A stretch of DNA of 64,000 nucleotides from Lacisediminimonas profundi (GCF_008831265.1 NZ_VTTH01000008.1:62001-126000), one strand, 5' to 3'. Numbered from the stretch's first letter, positions 17,226 through 31,002 are shown. A program made the numbers and translations. Notes: generated from the letters alone by a model not told the origin.

Positions 17226-18101
17226 TCAGCGCAACGCAAAATCCATCGCAATCCCGGCAAACACCGCCGCCCCCAGGTAATTGTTGTACCTGAACGCCGC
17301 AAAACACCCCATCCGGTCGCGCGCCCGGATCAGGGTGTAATGATGCACCGCCATCCCCGCTGCCACCGCCATCCCGGCGGCAAACCATCCGCGCAATCCC
17401 AGTTGCCAGCCAATCACGAAGATCATTCCCAGTGCCACCGCATAGCAGGCCATCACCGCCGCCACGTCCAACCGTCCGAAGGTGATGGCCGAGGTCTTGA
17501 TGCCGATCTTCAGGTCGTCGTCCCGGTCCACCATCGCATATTCGGTGTCGTAGGCAACCGCCCAGAACACGTTGGCCAGCAACAGCATCCAGGCTTCCGG
17601 CGGCACCTGGTTCTGCACGGCCGCATAGGCCATCGGAATCCCGAACCCGAATGCAATCCCGAGGTAGGCCTGCGGAATCGCGAAGAAGCGCTTGAAGTAG
17701 GGATAGCTGCCGGCAATCGCCAGTGCCGCCAGGGACAGCAGCTTGGTCAGCGAATTAAGCGGCAGGATCAGCAGGAAGGCGGCCAGCGACAGCGCCGCAG
17801 CCACGGCCAGCGCCTCCCAGCCGCTTATGCGGCCGCTGGTCAGCGGCCGGTCGACGGTGCGCTTTACATGGCGGTCGAAATCCTGGTCGGCGTAGTCATT
17901 CACCGCACAGCCGGCAGAGCGCATCAGCACCGTTCCCAGCGTGAAAATCACGACCAGCTTCCAGTCCGGATTGCCGTTGGACGACAGCCACAAGGCAGAC
18001 AGGGTTGGCCACAGCAGCAGAAGGATGCCAATGGGCTTGTCCATCCGGATCAGGCGCCAGTAGAGCTGCAAGCGGGACTCGGCCAGTATCATTTCACGCA
18101 T
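17226..18101 (-). CDS. ubiA: 4-hydroxybenzoate octaprenyltransferase
   Basis: Integral membrane prenyltransferase attaching the polyprenyl tail to 4-hydroxybenzoate in ubiquinone synthesis. The 291-residue protein has about eight hydrophobic helices and both Asp-rich motifs: [20 protein letters not shown] (first) and [19 protein letters not shown] (second). ATG 18101 overlaps the oxyR stop by eight bases; an in-frame ATG three codons on is an alternative. Its octaprenyl donor is built from farnesyl diphosphate, the ispA product near the left end, and ubiH at 38 kb acts later in the same pathway. Confidence 0.95.
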   Translation of the reverse strand: MREMILAESRLQLYWRLIRMDKPIGILLLLWPTLSALWLSSNGNPDWKLVVIFTLGTVLMRSAGCAVNDYADQDFDRHVKRTVDRPLTSGRISGWEALAVAAALSLAAFLLILPLNSLTKLLSLAALAIAGSYPYFKRFFAIPQAYLGIAFGFGIPMAYAAVQNQVPPEAWMLLLANVFWAVAYDTEYAMVDRDDDLKIGIKTSAITFGRLDVAAVMACYAVALGMIFVIGWQLGLRGWFAAGMAVAAGMAVHHYTLIRARDRMGCFAAFRYNNYLGAAVFAGIAMDFALR

Positions 18102-19041
18102 CCGTTGCGGCCGGGTCCTGCAGCATCTCCACCCCATGCAGCTTGCAGGAATGCACCGCATTGCGCACTGCCTCGATCGCTGCGGTGCGGGTGAAGCTCT
18201 TGCGCCAGGCCAGCACCACCCGGCGCGACGGTCCCGGATCCTTGAAGGGGATGTAACGCAGCATGCTGTCCGGCGCTTCCGTTTCCGGCACCGAAGCTTG
18301 CGGCAGTACCGTAATGCCGATGCCCGAGGCCACCATGTGGCGAATGGTTTCCAGCGACGAGCCTTCGAAGGTGCGGGCGATGCCGTCACCGGTAGTCGAA
18401 AAGCGCGACATCTCGGGGCAGACTTCCAGCACCTGGTCGCGGAAACAGTGGCCGCTTCCCAGTAACAGCATGGTCTCGCTCTTGAGTTCATCGGCCGGAA
18501 TGACGTCGCGGCCGGCCCATCGGTGATGGCGCGGTACGGCGACCACGAAGGGTTCATCATACAAGGGCAGCACCGACAGTCCCTGGGTGGCGAACGGCAG
18601 GGCCATGATGGCGGCGTCGAGTTCCCCCTGGCGCAGTTGCTCTATCAGCCGGGTGGTGAAGTGCTCCTGCAGGATCAGCGGCATCTGCGGCACGCGGTCA
18701 ATCATCACGCGCACCAGTTGCGGCAGCAGATAAGGGGCAATCGTGTAGATCACGCCCAGCCGCAGCGGCCCCGCCAGCGGATCCTTGTTCTGCTTGGCGA
18801 TTTCCCTGATGGCGGCGGTCTGTTCCAGCACCCGCTCGGCCTGCGCGACGAGCTGCGTGCCCAAGGGCGTCATCGTCACTTCGCTGCCACCGCGCTCGAA
18901 TATCACGACGCCTAATTCGTCTTCCAGTTTCTTGATCGCGACCGACAGGGTCGGCTGGGCGACGAAGCAGGCCTCGGCCGCATGGCCGAAATGTTTCTCG
19001 CGAGCGACGGCGACGATATATTTGAGTTCGGTGAGGGTCAT
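18094..19041 (-). CDS. oxyR: Hydrogen peroxide-inducible transcriptional activator OxyR
   Basis: LysR-family peroxide sensor. The 315-residue protein starts [20 protein letters not shown] with a LysR helix-turn-helix (about 1-60), and its redox cysteines fall at C199 and C208 ([14 protein letters not shown]), the same positions as the E. coli pair that forms the activating disulfide. Order recG-oxyR-ubiA is common in this order of bacteria. It is 52 bases after recG and overlaps ubiA, so it is probably expressed from the recG promoter or a local one. The peroxidase gene at 12 kb is a plausible target, but no binding site was identified. Confidence 0.94.
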   Translation of the reverse strand: MTLTELKYIVAVAREKHFGHAAEACFVAQPTLSVAIKKLEDELGVVIFERGGSEVTMTPLGTQLVAQAERVLEQTAAIREIAKQNKDPLAGPLRLGVIYTIAPYLLPQLVRVMIDRVPQMPLILQEHFTTRLIEQLRQGELDAAIMALPFATQGLSVLPLYDEPFVVAVPRHHRWAGRDVIPADELKSETMLLLGSGHCFRDQVLEVCPEMSRFSTTGDGIARTFEGSSLETIRHMVASGIGITVLPQASVPETEAPDSMLRYIPFKDPGPSRRVVLAWRKSFTRTAAIEAVRNAVHSCKLHGVEMLQDPAATDA

Positions 19042-19093
19042 GGCGGATATCTTACCGCAGTGGGCGGGGGAAGGATTCTCAGTCCGGCGCGGT

Positions 19094-21163
19094 TCAGACC
19101 TTGAGATAGTCCTCGCGGTCGCCAAGCCAGCGTGCCAGATGGCGCCGTACCGTATCCATGTCGCCGGCCAGCAGTTGCGCTGCCAGGTCGCGCGCCTTTT
19201 CGACCAGCCACTGGTCGGTTTCCAGGTCGGCAAAGCGCAGCATGGCCTGGCCGGACTGGCGGGCGCCGAGGAATTCGCCCGGGCCGCGCAATTGCAGGTC
19301 GCGGCGGGCGATTTCGAAGCCGTCGGCGGTCTCCCGCATGGTGGACAGGCGCTGCCGCGCCACCGGCCCGAGCGGCGCTTGATACAGCAACAGGCAGACG
19401 CTGGAAGCCGACCCGCGGCCGACCCGCCCGCGCAACTGATGCAGTTGCGACAGGCCGAAGCGCTCGGCATGCTCGATCACCATCAGCGAGGCATTTGGCA
19501 CATCGACGCCGACCTCGATCACCGTGGTCGCCACCAGCACATGCAGTTCACCGCTGGAGAAGCGATCCATCACGACTTGCTTGTCGGCCGGCTTCAGGCG
19601 GCCGTGTATCAGTCCGACCTGCAGTTCGGGCAGGGCCGCTGCCAGCGTCGCATGGGTGTCGGTTGCGGTTTGAAGTTGCAGGGCTTCCGACTCCTCGATC
19701 AGCGGGCAGACCCAGTACACCTGGCGGCCTTCCAGCGCAGCGGCGCGGACCCGTTCGATCACTTCCTCGCGCCGGTTCTGGTCGATGATGCGGGTCACCA
19801 CAGGCGAGCGCCCGGGCGGCAGTTCGTCGATCACCGACACTTCCAGGTCGGCGTAGTAGGTCATGGCCAGCGTGCGCGGTATCGGCGTGGCCGACATCAT
19901 CAGCTGGTGCGGCTGGTTTTCCGCTTCCAGCCCCTTGTTGCGCAGCGCCAGCCGCTGGGCCACGCCGAAGCGATGCTGTTCGTCGACGATCACCAGCCCG
20001 ACCCGCGAAAATTGGACCGTGTCCTGGATCAACGCATGAGTGCCGACGATCAGTTGCGCATCGCCGCTGGCGATTCGCTCGCGCGCATCGTCCTTTTCCT
20101 TCTTCTTCAGGCTGCCGGTCAGCCATGCGACCTTGACGCCGAGCGGCGTCATCCATGCCGCTATCTTGCGGAAATGCTGGTCGGCCAGGATCTCGGTGGG
20201 CGCCATCAGCACTGCCTGGAAGCCGCTGTCGATTGCCTGGGCGGCAGCCAGCGCGGCAACCACCGTCTTGCCGCTGCCGACGTCGCCTTGCAGCAGGCGC
20301 TGCATCGGCCACGACTGGCGCAGGTCGTGGCGGATTTCTTCCAGCACGCGTTGTTGCGCGCCCGTGAGAGCGAACGGCAGGCTGGCGAGGAACGCGGCCG
20401 ACAGCTCACCCACGGATTGCAGCGGCACGGCGCCCCTGGTACGGCGCGCTTCCTGCGAGCGCTTCAGGGACAGTTGCTGCGCCAGCAGCTCGTCGAACTT
20501 CATCCGTATCCAGGCCGGATGGCTGCGCTCCATCAGCGCGTTTTCATCCACATCCGGCGGCGGATTGTGAAGCAGCTCCACCGCCGGCCGGAACGGCCAA
20601 AGGCCGATCTTCTCCAGCAATGCCGGCGGCAGCGTGTCCTGCCAGTCGATGCGCTGCATTGCTTGTGCAATCGCGCGCCGCAGCAGTGTCTGCGACAGGC
20701 CCTCGCCGGCAGGGTAGACCGGCGTCAGCGCGGTCGGCAGCGGGGCGCCTTCCGGCACCACCTTGTAGACCGGATGGACCATCTCGTCGCCGAAGAATCC
20801 ATGCCGCACTTCGCCCCGTGCGCGGACCCGGGTGCCTTCGCTCAGTTGCTTGACCTGGCTACCGTAGAAATTCAGGAAACGCAGCACCAGGCTGCCGCTG
20901 TCGTCTTCGATGGTGACCAGCAGTTGCCGGCGCCCCCGCAATGCGATTTCGCTATTGCGCACCACGCCTTCCACCTGCGCCGGCGCGCCGCCGGTGAAAT
21001 GCGCTTCCCGTATCGGCACGATCCGGGTTTCGTCCTCGTAGCGCAGCGGCAGGTGCAGCACCAGGTCCATGTCGGTTCGCAAACCCAGCCGCGCCAGCTT
21101 GTCGGCGACCGTATTTCCGCCCTTGGCAGTGGGGCGAGGCGCTTTGGGCGTGGCAGGGGGCAT
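19094..21163 (-). CDS. recG: ATP-dependent DNA helicase RecG
   Basis: Branched-DNA translocase that reverses stalled forks and processes Holliday and R/D-loop structures. The 689-residue length matches E. coli RecG. An N-terminal wedge/OB domain is followed by the SF2 helicase core with Walker [12 protein letters not shown], motif Ia [15 protein letters not shown] box [25 protein letters not shown], and motif [14 protein letters not shown] 21163 is used; the frame extends to 21292 but would overlap the divergent queA start. Confidence 0.95.
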   Translation of the reverse strand: MPPATPKAPRPTAKGGNTVADKLARLGLRTDMDLVLHLPLRYEDETRIVPIREAHFTGGAPAQVEGVVRNSEIALRGRRQLLVTIEDDSGSLVLRFLNFYGSQVKQLSEGTRVRARGEVRHGFFGDEMVHPVYKVVPEGAPLPTALTPVYPAGEGLSQTLLRRAIAQAMQRIDWQDTLPPALLEKIGLWPFRPAVELLHNPPPDVDENALMERSHPAWIRMKFDELLAQQLSLKRSQEARRTRGAVPLQSVGELSAAFLASLPFALTGAQQRVLEEIRHDLRQSWPMQRLLQGDVGSGKTVVAALAAAQAIDSGFQAVLMAPTEILADQHFRKIAAWMTPLGVKVAWLTGSLKKKEKDDARERIASGDAQLIVGTHALIQDTVQFSRVGLVIVDEQHRFGVAQRLALRNKGLEAENQPHQLMMSATPIPRTLAMTYYADLEVSVIDELPPGRSPVVTRIIDQNRREEVIERVRAAALEGRQVYWVCPLIEESEALQLQTATDTHATLAAALPELQVGLIHGRLKPADKQVVMDRFSSGELHVLVATTVIEVGVDVPNASLMVIEHAERFGLSQLHQLRGRVGRGSASSVCLLLYQAPLGPVARQRLSTMRETADGFEIARRDLQLRGPGEFLGARQSGQAMLRFADLETDQWLVEKARDLAAQLLAGDMDTVRRHLARWLGDREDYLKV

Positions 21164-21286
21164 GGGAAGGGGAGTGCGAAGTCCGTCAATGGCAATCCGC
21201 GTAGAATAACGGGTTTTCCAAAGGGCGCATCCGCCGCGCAACACGGCCGGCCCCTGCCCTGGCCCTCGTTGCCGGCCTGCGACACC

Positions 21287-23498
<2,212 letters not shown>

Positions 23499-23551
23499 CG
23501 TCTCGGCATACTGCCGGGTCAACGGCATCCGGGTTTGCCGCAACCCGATGC

Positions 23552-23557
23552 TAAAAT
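23552..23557 (+). promoter_or_regulatory. Candidate -10 element upstream of yajC
   Basis: TAAAAT in the tgt-yajC gap, 37 bases before the GTG start of yajC. It could give the sec genes their own promoter in addition to read-through from queA-tgt. No clear -35 box. Confidence 0.3.
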
Positions 23558-23593
23558 GCCCGCCTGTTCCCATAACAACACCCGGAGAAAACC

Positions 23594-23917
23594 GTGTTCA
23601 TATCCAATGCCTACGCCCAGGCCGCCACCAGCAGCGTGGAAAGCAGCCTGACCAGCTTTCTGCCGATCATCCTGATGTTCGTCGTGTTGTACTTCCTGAT
23701 GATCCGTCCCCAGATGAAGCGGCAGAAGGAACAGAAAGCCATGATGGAAGCGCTGGCCAAGGGCGACGAAGTCGTCACCGCCGGTGGCATCCTGGGCAAA
23801 GTGACCAAGGTCACTGACGCCTATGTCACGGTCGAAGTCGCCGAAGGTACTGAAGCCATCGTGCAGAAAGCGGCCATCTCGACCCTGCTGCCCAAGGGAA
23901 CCATCAAGTCCCTCTGA
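23594..23917 (+). CDS. yajC: Preprotein translocase subunit YajC
   Basis: Small inner-membrane accessory of the SecDF complex. The 107-residue protein has one transmembrane helix (about 20-40, FLPIILMFVVLYFLMIRPQ) followed by MKRQKEQKAMMEALAKGDEV and a small cytoplasmic beta domain with VTAGGILGKVTKV, all family-typical. The start is GTG 23594 with GGAGA about six bases upstream; no ATG fits. secD follows 62 bases later. Confidence 0.94.
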   Translation: MFISNAYAQAATSSVESSLTSFLPIILMFVVLYFLMIRPQMKRQKEQKAMMEALAKGDEVVTAGGILGKVTKVTDAYVTVEVAEGTEAIVQKAAISTLLPKGTIKSL

Positions 23918-23979
23918 CCCGGCGGATCCCGCTCCGGCAGGGGCGACTGGTCGCCAACGTCTCAATTCGACTTTAAAAA

Positions 23980-25839
23980 ATGAATCGCTATCCTCTCTGG
24001 AAGTACATCCTGATCGCCGTCGCGCTGCTGTTCGGGGTGCTGTATACGTTGCCGAACTTCTACGGAGAGTCGCCCGCAGTGCAGATCAGCAGCGCCAAGG
24101 CGACGGTGAAAGTCGATGCGAGCCTGATCACGCAAGTCGACCAGGTGTTGCAGACGGGCGGGTTCAAGCCGCAGGCCGTTTTCTTTGACGGCAGTGGCAC
24201 GCACGGCACGGTGCGTGCCCGTTTTGCCGATACCGACACCCAGTTCAAGGCCAAGGCGGTACTGGAGCGCGAACTCAACCGCGATCCGGCCGACCCGACC
24301 TACCTGGTCGCATTCAACCTGTTGCCCAACACGCCCGCCTGGCTGCAAAGCCTGAAAGCGTCGCCGATGTATCTCGGCCTCGACCTGCGCGGCGGCGTGC
24401 ATTTCCTGATGCAGATCGATACCCGCGCGGTGATGAACAAGCGCTTGCAGGGTTTGCAGTCCGGCATCCGCAGCACCCTTATCGACAAGAAGATCCGCTA
24501 TTCAGGCCTGAGCCGCAGCGGTAACAGCATCGAACTGAAGTTCCGCGAAGCCGAGACACGGGCGCAGGCGAAAAGCCTGCTGGCCAGCCAGTTGCCGGAA
24601 CTGGTGCTGGAGGAATCCGGCGAGGGCGCCGAGTTGCGGCTGGTGGCATCCATGCGTCCGGATGCGCTGAAGCAGACTGTCGAGGAAGCCGTCCAGCAGA
24701 ACATCACGACGCTGTCCAAGCGGGTCAACGAGTTGGGCGTGGCCGAGCCAGTGATCCAGCGCCAGGGCGCGGACCGGATCGTGGTGCAGTTGCCTGGCGT
24801 GCAGGACGTATCGCGGGCGAAGGACATCATTGGCCGCACCGCAACGCTGGAAGTGCGGCTGGTGGACGAGACCGTGACGCGCGGCACCGAGGAAAGCGCG
24901 GCGATTCCGTTTGGCTCCGAGCTGTTCAAGGTCGGCAAGAACGCGCCGGTGGTGCTGTACAAGGATCCGGTGATCACCGGCGACTACATTTCCAATGCCA
25001 GCGCCAGCTTTGACCAGAACCAGCAGCCCGCAGTCAGCATCGACCTCAATGGCGATGGCGGCCGGCGCATGCGCGAAGCGACCCGCAGCCGGGTCGGCAA
25101 GGGTATGGCAATCGTGCTGTTCGAAAAGAACAAGGGCGAGGTGCTGACGGTCGCCACGATTCGCGACGAACTTGGCGCCCGCTTCCAGATCACCGGCATG
25201 GGTTCGGCTGAAGCTGCCTCCGACCTGGCCCTGCTGCTGCGCGCAGGTTCGCTGGCAGCGCCGATGGAAATCATTGAGGAACGCACCATCGGGCCGCAGC
25301 TCGGCGCCGATAACATCGGCAAGGGTTTCAATTCGACCATGTACGGCTTCGCCGCCGTGGCCGCGTTCATGATCGTCTACTACATGCTGTTCGGCGTGTT
25401 CAGCGTGATTGCGCTGTCGGTCAACCTGTTGTTGCTGATCGCGATCCTGTCGATGCTGCAGGCCACGCTGACCTTGCCCGGCATTGCTGCTATCGCATTC
25501 ACGCTGGGCATGGCGATCGACGCCAACGTGCTGATCAACGAGCGGATCCGCGAGGAGCTCCGCAATGGCAACACGCCGCAAGCGGCGATTGCCACCGGCT
25601 TCGACCGCGCCTGGGCCACCATTCTGGACTCCAACGTGACGACCATGATTGCCGGCCTGGCGCTGCTGATTTTCGGATCGGGTGCGATCCGCGGCTTCGC
25701 CGTGGTGCATTGCCTGGGCATCCTGACCTCGATTTTCTCGTCGGTTGTCGTTTCCCGCGGCCTCGCCAATCTCTGGTACGGCCGCAAGAAGAAACTGACA
25801 TCGGTGTCGATCGGCCAAGTATGGAAGCCCACCCCCTGA
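23980..25839 (+). CDS. secD: Protein translocase subunit SecD
   Basis: Proton-driven membrane component that pulls exported proteins out of the SecYEG channel. The 619 residues show an N-terminal helix (about 6-24), a large periplasmic region starting MYLGLDLRGGVHFLMQID, and five further helices near the C terminus with the family motif GMAIDANVLINERIREELRNG, where the Asp is thought to carry protons. The secF start is 45 bases on. Confidence 0.96.
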   Translation: MNRYPLWKYILIAVALLFGVLYTLPNFYGESPAVQISSAKATVKVDASLITQVDQVLQTGGFKPQAVFFDGSGTHGTVRARFADTDTQFKAKAVLERELNRDPADPTYLVAFNLLPNTPAWLQSLKASPMYLGLDLRGGVHFLMQIDTRAVMNKRLQGLQSGIRSTLIDKKIRYSGLSRSGNSIELKFREAETRAQAKSLLASQLPELVLEESGEGAELRLVASMRPDALKQTVEEAVQQNITTLSKRVNELGVAEPVIQRQGADRIVVQLPGVQDVSRAKDIIGRTATLEVRLVDETVTRGTEESAAIPFGSELFKVGKNAPVVLYKDPVITGDYISNASASFDQNQQPAVSIDLNGDGGRRMREATRSRVGKGMAIVLFEKNKGEVLTVATIRDELGARFQITGMGSAEAASDLALLLRAGSLAAPMEIIEERTIGPQLGADNIGKGFNSTMYGFAAVAAFMIVYYMLFGVFSVIALSVNLLLLIAILSMLQATLTLPGIAAIAFTLGMAIDANVLINERIREELRNGNTPQAAIATGFDRAWATILDSNVTTMIAGLALLIFGSGAIRGFAVVHCLGILTSIFSSVVVSRGLANLWYGRKKKLTSVSIGQVWKPTP

Positions 25840-25884
25840 GCGCACCAGCGCCCCGGACAACGTAACAGGTAACAAGAGGAAGGC

Positions 25885-26829
25885 ATGGAGTTATTCCGTA
25901 TCAAAAAAGACATACCGTTCATGCGCCACGCATTGATATTCAATGTGATTTCGGCGCTGACGTTTGCCCTCGCGGTGTTTTTCCTGTTCAGCAAGGGTTT
26001 GCACCTGTCGATCGAATTTACCGGCGGCACCGTGATGGAAGTGGCCTATCCGAAGGCTGCCAATGTCGAGCAGGTTCGCAAGACCATCGAGGGCCTCGGG
26101 TTTGCCGACAGCCAGGTGCAGAGCTTCGGCACGGCGCAGGATGTGCTGATCAGGCTGCCGGCGCAGAAAGGCGTCACCACCGCGCAAGTCAGCGAGAAAG
26201 TGATGGCGGCGCTCAGCGGGCCGGATGCTGGCGTGAAGCTGCAGCGGGTCGAGTTCGTCGGGCCGCAGGTCGGGCATGAGCTGACCCAGGATGGCCTTAC
26301 AGCGCTGGCCATGGTGATCATCGGCATCATCATCTACCTGGCAATCCGTTTCGAATGGAAATACGCAGTGTCGGCTGTGATTGCCAACCTGCACGACGTG
26401 ATCATCATCCTCGGCTTCTTCGCGGCATTCCAGTGGGAATTCTCGCTGACCGTGCTCGCTGCGATACTCGCCATCCTCGGTTATTCGGTGAACGAGTCGG
26501 TGGTCGTGTTCGACCGGGTGCGCGAGACCTTCCGTGACCGGCGCTTCGGACGGATGGGGACGGCGGACGTGATGAACCATGCGATTACCAGCACCATTTC
26601 GCGGACAGTCATTACGCACGGATCGACTCAGATCATGGTGCTGTCCATGCTGTTTTTCGGCGGCCCCACGCTGCACTATTTCGCCATCGCGCTGACCATC
26701 GGCATCCTGTTCGGTATTTATTCATCCGTGTTCGTTGCGGCCGCCGTGGCGATGTGGCTGGGCGTGAAGCGCGAAGACCTGATCAAGCCGGTCAAGGAAA
26801 AGGACGAGACCGACGGCGCAGTAGTCTGA
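25885..26829 (+). CDS. secF: Protein translocase subunit SecF
   Basis: Partner of SecD in the export motor. The 314-residue protein has six predicted membrane helices, the periplasmic start FTGGTVMEVAYP, GPQVGHELTQDG, and the SecF motif LGYSVNESVVVFDRVRETF with the conserved Asp. An AAGAGGAAGG ribosome binding region precedes the ATG. It closes the queA-tgt-yajC-secDF gene run. Confidence 0.96.
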   Translation: MELFRIKKDIPFMRHALIFNVISALTFALAVFFLFSKGLHLSIEFTGGTVMEVAYPKAANVEQVRKTIEGLGFADSQVQSFGTAQDVLIRLPAQKGVTTAQVSEKVMAALSGPDAGVKLQRVEFVGPQVGHELTQDGLTALAMVIIGIIIYLAIRFEWKYAVSAVIANLHDVIIILGFFAAFQWEFSLTVLAAILAILGYSVNESVVVFDRVRETFRDRRFGRMGTADVMNHAITSTISRTVITHGSTQIMVLSMLFFGGPTLHYFAIALTIGILFGIYSSVFVAAAVAMWLGVKREDLIKPVKEKDETDGAVV

Positions 26830-26922
26830 CATGCCTGCAGGCCAGCAGTAGCCGGCACGACTGTTTCATATCCCGGTTTACCGCATCGCGGCCAAGCCGG
26901 GCTCTGGAGAAGGAGGCGGGAA

Positions 26923-27582
26923 ATGAAACGGATACGGGTGTGGGATCTGCCGGTGCGGATTTTTCACTGGACCCTGGTGGCGCTGGTCGTTACCGCGGTG
27001 GTCACGCAGGAAATCGGCGGCAATGCGATGCAGTGGCATTTCCGGACCGGGTACGCCATCCTCACGCTCGTGTTGTTTCGCATCATCTGGGGGCTGGTCG
27101 GTCCCCGCTATGTCCGTTTCTCGAATTTCCTGCCCACGCCCGCGCGCCTGCTCGACTACCTGCGCGGCCGCAGCCAAACCAGATTTCCCGGTCACAATCC
27201 GCTTGGCAGCCTGTCGATCGTGGCCATGCTCGGCGTCCTGCTGCTGCAGGCCGGATTCGGGCTTTTCTCCAACGATGACATTGCCAGCGAAGGCCCGTTG
27301 GTCAAGTTCATTTCAAAGGAGCTGTCCGACCAGGCGACCTGGCTGCACAAGGAAATTGGCGCCACGCTGATCTTCGTGCTGGTCGGGCTGCATGTGGCAG
27401 CCATACTCTGGTATTTGCTGCGCAAGAAGGAAAACCTGGTGGTGCCGATGCTGACCGGCGACAAGAAGGTCGACTTCGATGCGCCGGACGCCAACGACAG
27501 CTGGGGTGTGCGCCTGTTCGCGGCGGTGCTTCTCGCGCTGTGCGCTTCGGCGGTCTACCTTCTGGTCAACATGAAGCCATAG
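26923..27582 (+). CDS. Cytochrome b561 family di-heme membrane protein
   Basis: 219-residue integral membrane protein of the prokaryotic cytochrome b561 / Ni-Fe hydrogenase b-type subunit group. Four hydrophobic helices carry candidate heme-ligating histidines in RIFHWTLV, AMQWHFRTGY, ATWLHKEIG and LVGLHVAAI, and a fifth short helix closes the C terminus. Proteins of this group transfer electrons between quinol and a periplasmic partner. The convergent neighbour encodes a cytochrome c', a possible partner. No hydrogenase genes are nearby, so the hydrogenase-type name should not be taken literally. Confidence 0.88.
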   Translation: MKRIRVWDLPVRIFHWTLVALVVTAVVTQEIGGNAMQWHFRTGYAILTLVLFRIIWGLVGPRYVRFSNFLPTPARLLDYLRGRSQTRFPGHNPLGSLSIVAMLGVLLLQAGFGLFSNDDIASEGPLVKFISKELSDQATWLHKEIGATLIFVLVGLHVAAILWYLLRKKENLVVPMLTGDKKVDFDAPDANDSWGVRLFAAVLLALCASAVYLLVNMKP

Positions 27583-27610
27583 CAGGAAACCGGAAGCAGG
27601 GAGCACCAGC

Positions 27611-27650
27611 AAAAACGCCCCGCGGTCGACAAGACCGGCGGGGCGTTTTT
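27611..27650. terminator. Bidirectional intrinsic terminator
   Basis: A5CGCCCCGC paired with GCGGGGCGT5, extended by an inner GGTC/GACC stem with one bulged base and a loop of about five bases. The A and T runs on both sides let it stop transcripts from either strand, and it sits exactly between the convergent cytochrome genes. Confidence 0.92.
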
Positions 27651-27667
27651 CTTGCAGCAGGTAAAGA

Positions 27668-28120
27668 TTATTTCTTGCGGAAGTCGTCGTGGCAGGCCTT
27701 GCAGGACTGGCCGACGGCGCCGAACGCAGTCTTGATGGTGTCGATGTTGCCGGACTTGGCAGCGGCCGACAGCTTGGCGACCTCGGACTGCATCTTCTCG
27801 CCGGCTGCCTTGAACTTGTCCTGTTCCTTCCAGATTTCCGCCTTGGCCTTGGAATTGGCCGCCTCCGAACCCGGCGGGAACGCTGCGAACGGGAGCTTGC
27901 TCAGGGTTTCGACGATGGCAGCGTCCCGTTCCACGGTCGCCTTGTCATACGGCTTTTCGCCCTTGACGACGGCGCCGATGCGGCCAAAGTGAGTGCCCAT
28001 CACGGAAAGCGCGGATTGGCGGTACTTGACCGCATCCTCCACCTTGGCAAACTGCGCCTGGGCGGAGAAGGGCACGGCGAGGAGGCTACTGAATGCGAGT
28101 GCGGCAGACAAACGCTTCAT
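27668..28120 (-). CDS. Cytochrome c' (class II cytochrome c)
   Basis: Periplasmic monoheme four-helix-bundle cytochrome of 150 residues. There is a signal peptide of about 22 residues (cleavage probably after SAQA), the N-terminal helix with VKYRQSALSVMGTHF, and the C-terminal heme site CKACHDDFRKK, whose His is the fifth heme ligand. Class II proteins of this kind bind NO or act in electron transfer and stress protection. It faces a cytochrome b561 across a shared terminator and follows purB by 67 bases. Confidence 0.92.
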   Translation of the reverse strand: MKRLSAALAFSSLLAVPFSAQAQFAKVEDAVKYRQSALSVMGTHFGRIGAVVKGEKPYDKATVERDAAIVETLSKLPFAAFPPGSEAANSKAKAEIWKEQDKFKAAGEKMQSEVAKLSAAAKSGNIDTIKTAFGAVGQSCKACHDDFRKK

Positions 28121-28187
28121 TGCGGATCCTTTTGCTTGATTGTTGTGGAAACCGCATCATATGCGTTTTCCCGCGAACTCGCAGTCC

Positions 28188-29660
<1,473 letters not shown>

Positions 29661-29700
29661 TCAGCACCGCCCGCAGTGGTGGCGGCGATTGCCCCGATGC

Positions 29701-29706
29701 TATAAT
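29701..29706 (+). promoter_or_regulatory. Candidate -10 element of the glutathione transferase gene
   Basis: Perfect TATAAT 27 bases before the ATG at 29734, leaving room for a leader of about 20 bases. The -35 position is GC-rich and poor. Confidence 0.45.
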
Positions 29707-29733
29707 CGGCCGCAGCCAACACCAAGACTACCT

Positions 29734-30342
29734 ATGAAACTGATTGGATCACTCGCCAGCCCCTACGTCCGCAAGGTCCGCGTCGTCATGGCCGAGAAAA
29801 AACTCGACTATGAACATGTGGTGGAAGACGTCTGGAATCCGAAGACGACCATAGGCCTGTCCAATCCCCTGGGCAAGGTTCCGTGCCTGATCATGGAAGA
29901 TGGCGGCGCAATGTTCGATTCGCGCGTGATTGTCGAATACCTGGACACGCTCACGCCGGTCGGCAAGTTGATTCCCGTCCAGGGACGCGAGCGGGCCAGC
30001 ATCAAATGCTGGGAGGCGCTTGCCGATGGCATCCTGGATGCGGCAATTCTGGTGCGTCTGGAAAAAACCCGGCGTGCGCCGGAGCAGCAGAGCCAGGAAT
30101 GGATCGATCGCCAGATGGGCAAGGTTCACGACGGCCTGAAAGCGATGTCCGCCGGTTTTGCCGACACGCCGTTCTGCGCCGGCAACCAGTACACGCTGGC
30201 GGATGTGGCCGTGGGCTGCACGCTGGGCTGGCTGGCCTTCCGCTTCCCGGAGATCACCTGGCGCGACGACTATCCGGATCTTGCCAAGCTGTTCGACAAG
30301 CTGTCGGAGCGGCAGTCGTTCAAGGACACCGCGCCACGCTGA
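29734..30342 (+). CDS. Glutathione S-transferase family protein
   Basis: 202-residue cytosolic GST. The thioredoxin-like N-terminal domain (about 1-80) begins MKLIGSLASPYVRKVRVVMAEK with a serine at the usual active-site position, keeps the cis-Pro of GKVPCLI and the DSRVIVEYLD glutathione-binding loop; an all-helical C-terminal domain follows with NQYTLADVAVGCTLGWL. The sequence resembles YibF-type GSTs. Substrate is unknown. It is a single-gene unit with its own -10 box and terminator. Confidence 0.9.
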   Translation: MKLIGSLASPYVRKVRVVMAEKKLDYEHVVEDVWNPKTTIGLSNPLGKVPCLIMEDGGAMFDSRVIVEYLDTLTPVGKLIPVQGRERASIKCWEALADGILDAAILVRLEKTRRAPEQQSQEWIDRQMGKVHDGLKAMSAGFADTPFCAGNQYTLADVAVGCTLGWLAFRFPEITWRDDYPDLAKLFDKLSERQSFKDTAPR

Positions 30343-30363
30343 TCGAATGTGGGAGGGCGAAAG

Positions 30364-30392
30364 AAAAAACGGAGCTGCGGCTCCGTTTTTTT
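30364..30392. terminator. Bidirectional intrinsic terminator
   Basis: A-run, ACGGAGC, loop TGCG, GCTCCGT and a run of T, lying between the convergent glutathione transferase and bacterioferritin genes. It works in both directions. Confidence 0.9.
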
Positions 30393-30428
30393 ATTGGGGG
30401 AAGGACGCGCGAGCTTGCCTGGACTGCA

Positions 30429-30908
30429 TCAATCCTCGCTCCCATCCATTTGCGACTGCAGATAGTTCTGCAGCCCCACTGCATCAATCAGGCCGATCTG
30501 CGTCTCGAGCCAGTCGATGTGCTCCTCGGTATCGTCAAGGATCTCGACGAAGATCTCGCGCGAAACATAATCGCTGGCCGCCTCGCAGGCCGCAATTGCT
30601 TCCTTCACGGTCTTTTGCGAGAGATGTTCCAGCTTCAGGTCGCACTTCAGCATTTCCGCCGTGTTTTCGCCGAGCATCAGTTTGTGCAGGGCCTGCAGGT
30701 TGGGCAGGCCTTCGAGCATCAGTATCCGGTTGATCAGCTTGTCGGCGTGCTTCATCTCGCCGATTGACTCGTCATACTCTTTCTTGCCCAGCTTCCCGAA
30801 GCCCCAGTGCTTGTACATCCTGGCATGCAGGAAATACTGGTTGATGGCAGTCAGCTCGTTGGTCAACTGTGCGTTGAGCAGCTTGATGATCGTTGGGTCA
30901 CCTTTCAT
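30429..30908 (-). CDS. bfr: Bacterioferritin
   Basis: 24-mer iron-storage protein with heme between subunits. The 159 residues align without gaps, by eye, to E. coli Bfr: heme-ligand Met52, ferroxidase residues Glu18, Glu51, His54, Glu94 and His130 are all present, but the position of Glu127 is Thr (DDTEEH), with Glu residues at 128 and 129. It lies 94 bases after bfd on the same strand, and those 94 bases are AT-rich with an ATGAATTTCAT palindrome that could be an iron-regulatory site. Storage (Bfr), release (Bfd) and import (FTR1) are therefore encoded together. Confidence 0.94.
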   Translation of the reverse strand: MKGDPTIIKLLNAQLTNELTAINQYFLHARMYKHWGFGKLGKKEYDESIGEMKHADKLINRILMLEGLPNLQALHKLMLGENTAEMLKCDLKLEHLSQKTVKEAIAACEAASDYVSREIFVEILDDTEEHIDWLETQIGLIDAVGLQNYLQSQMDGSED

Positions 30909-31002
30909 TTGATGCCTCGGCTAAAGAGAGTGGGGTGATATGAATTTCATCATACATCAGCCGGGCCACAGGCGATTTGATCAGGGTGATGCGCTTGATG
31001 AA

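Noticed and set aside
16518-17388. Open frames within the inverted repeat with KKGTKENTVKTHLANAR-like peptides
   Set aside because: They appear in both copies in different contexts without starts or conserved ends; best explained as a translated intergenic repeat.
18785-21286. Large upstream extension of the queA frame (over 800 codons)
   Set aside because: It is antisense to oxyR and recG, rich in Arg/His/Gln, and QueA similarity begins only at ATG 21287.
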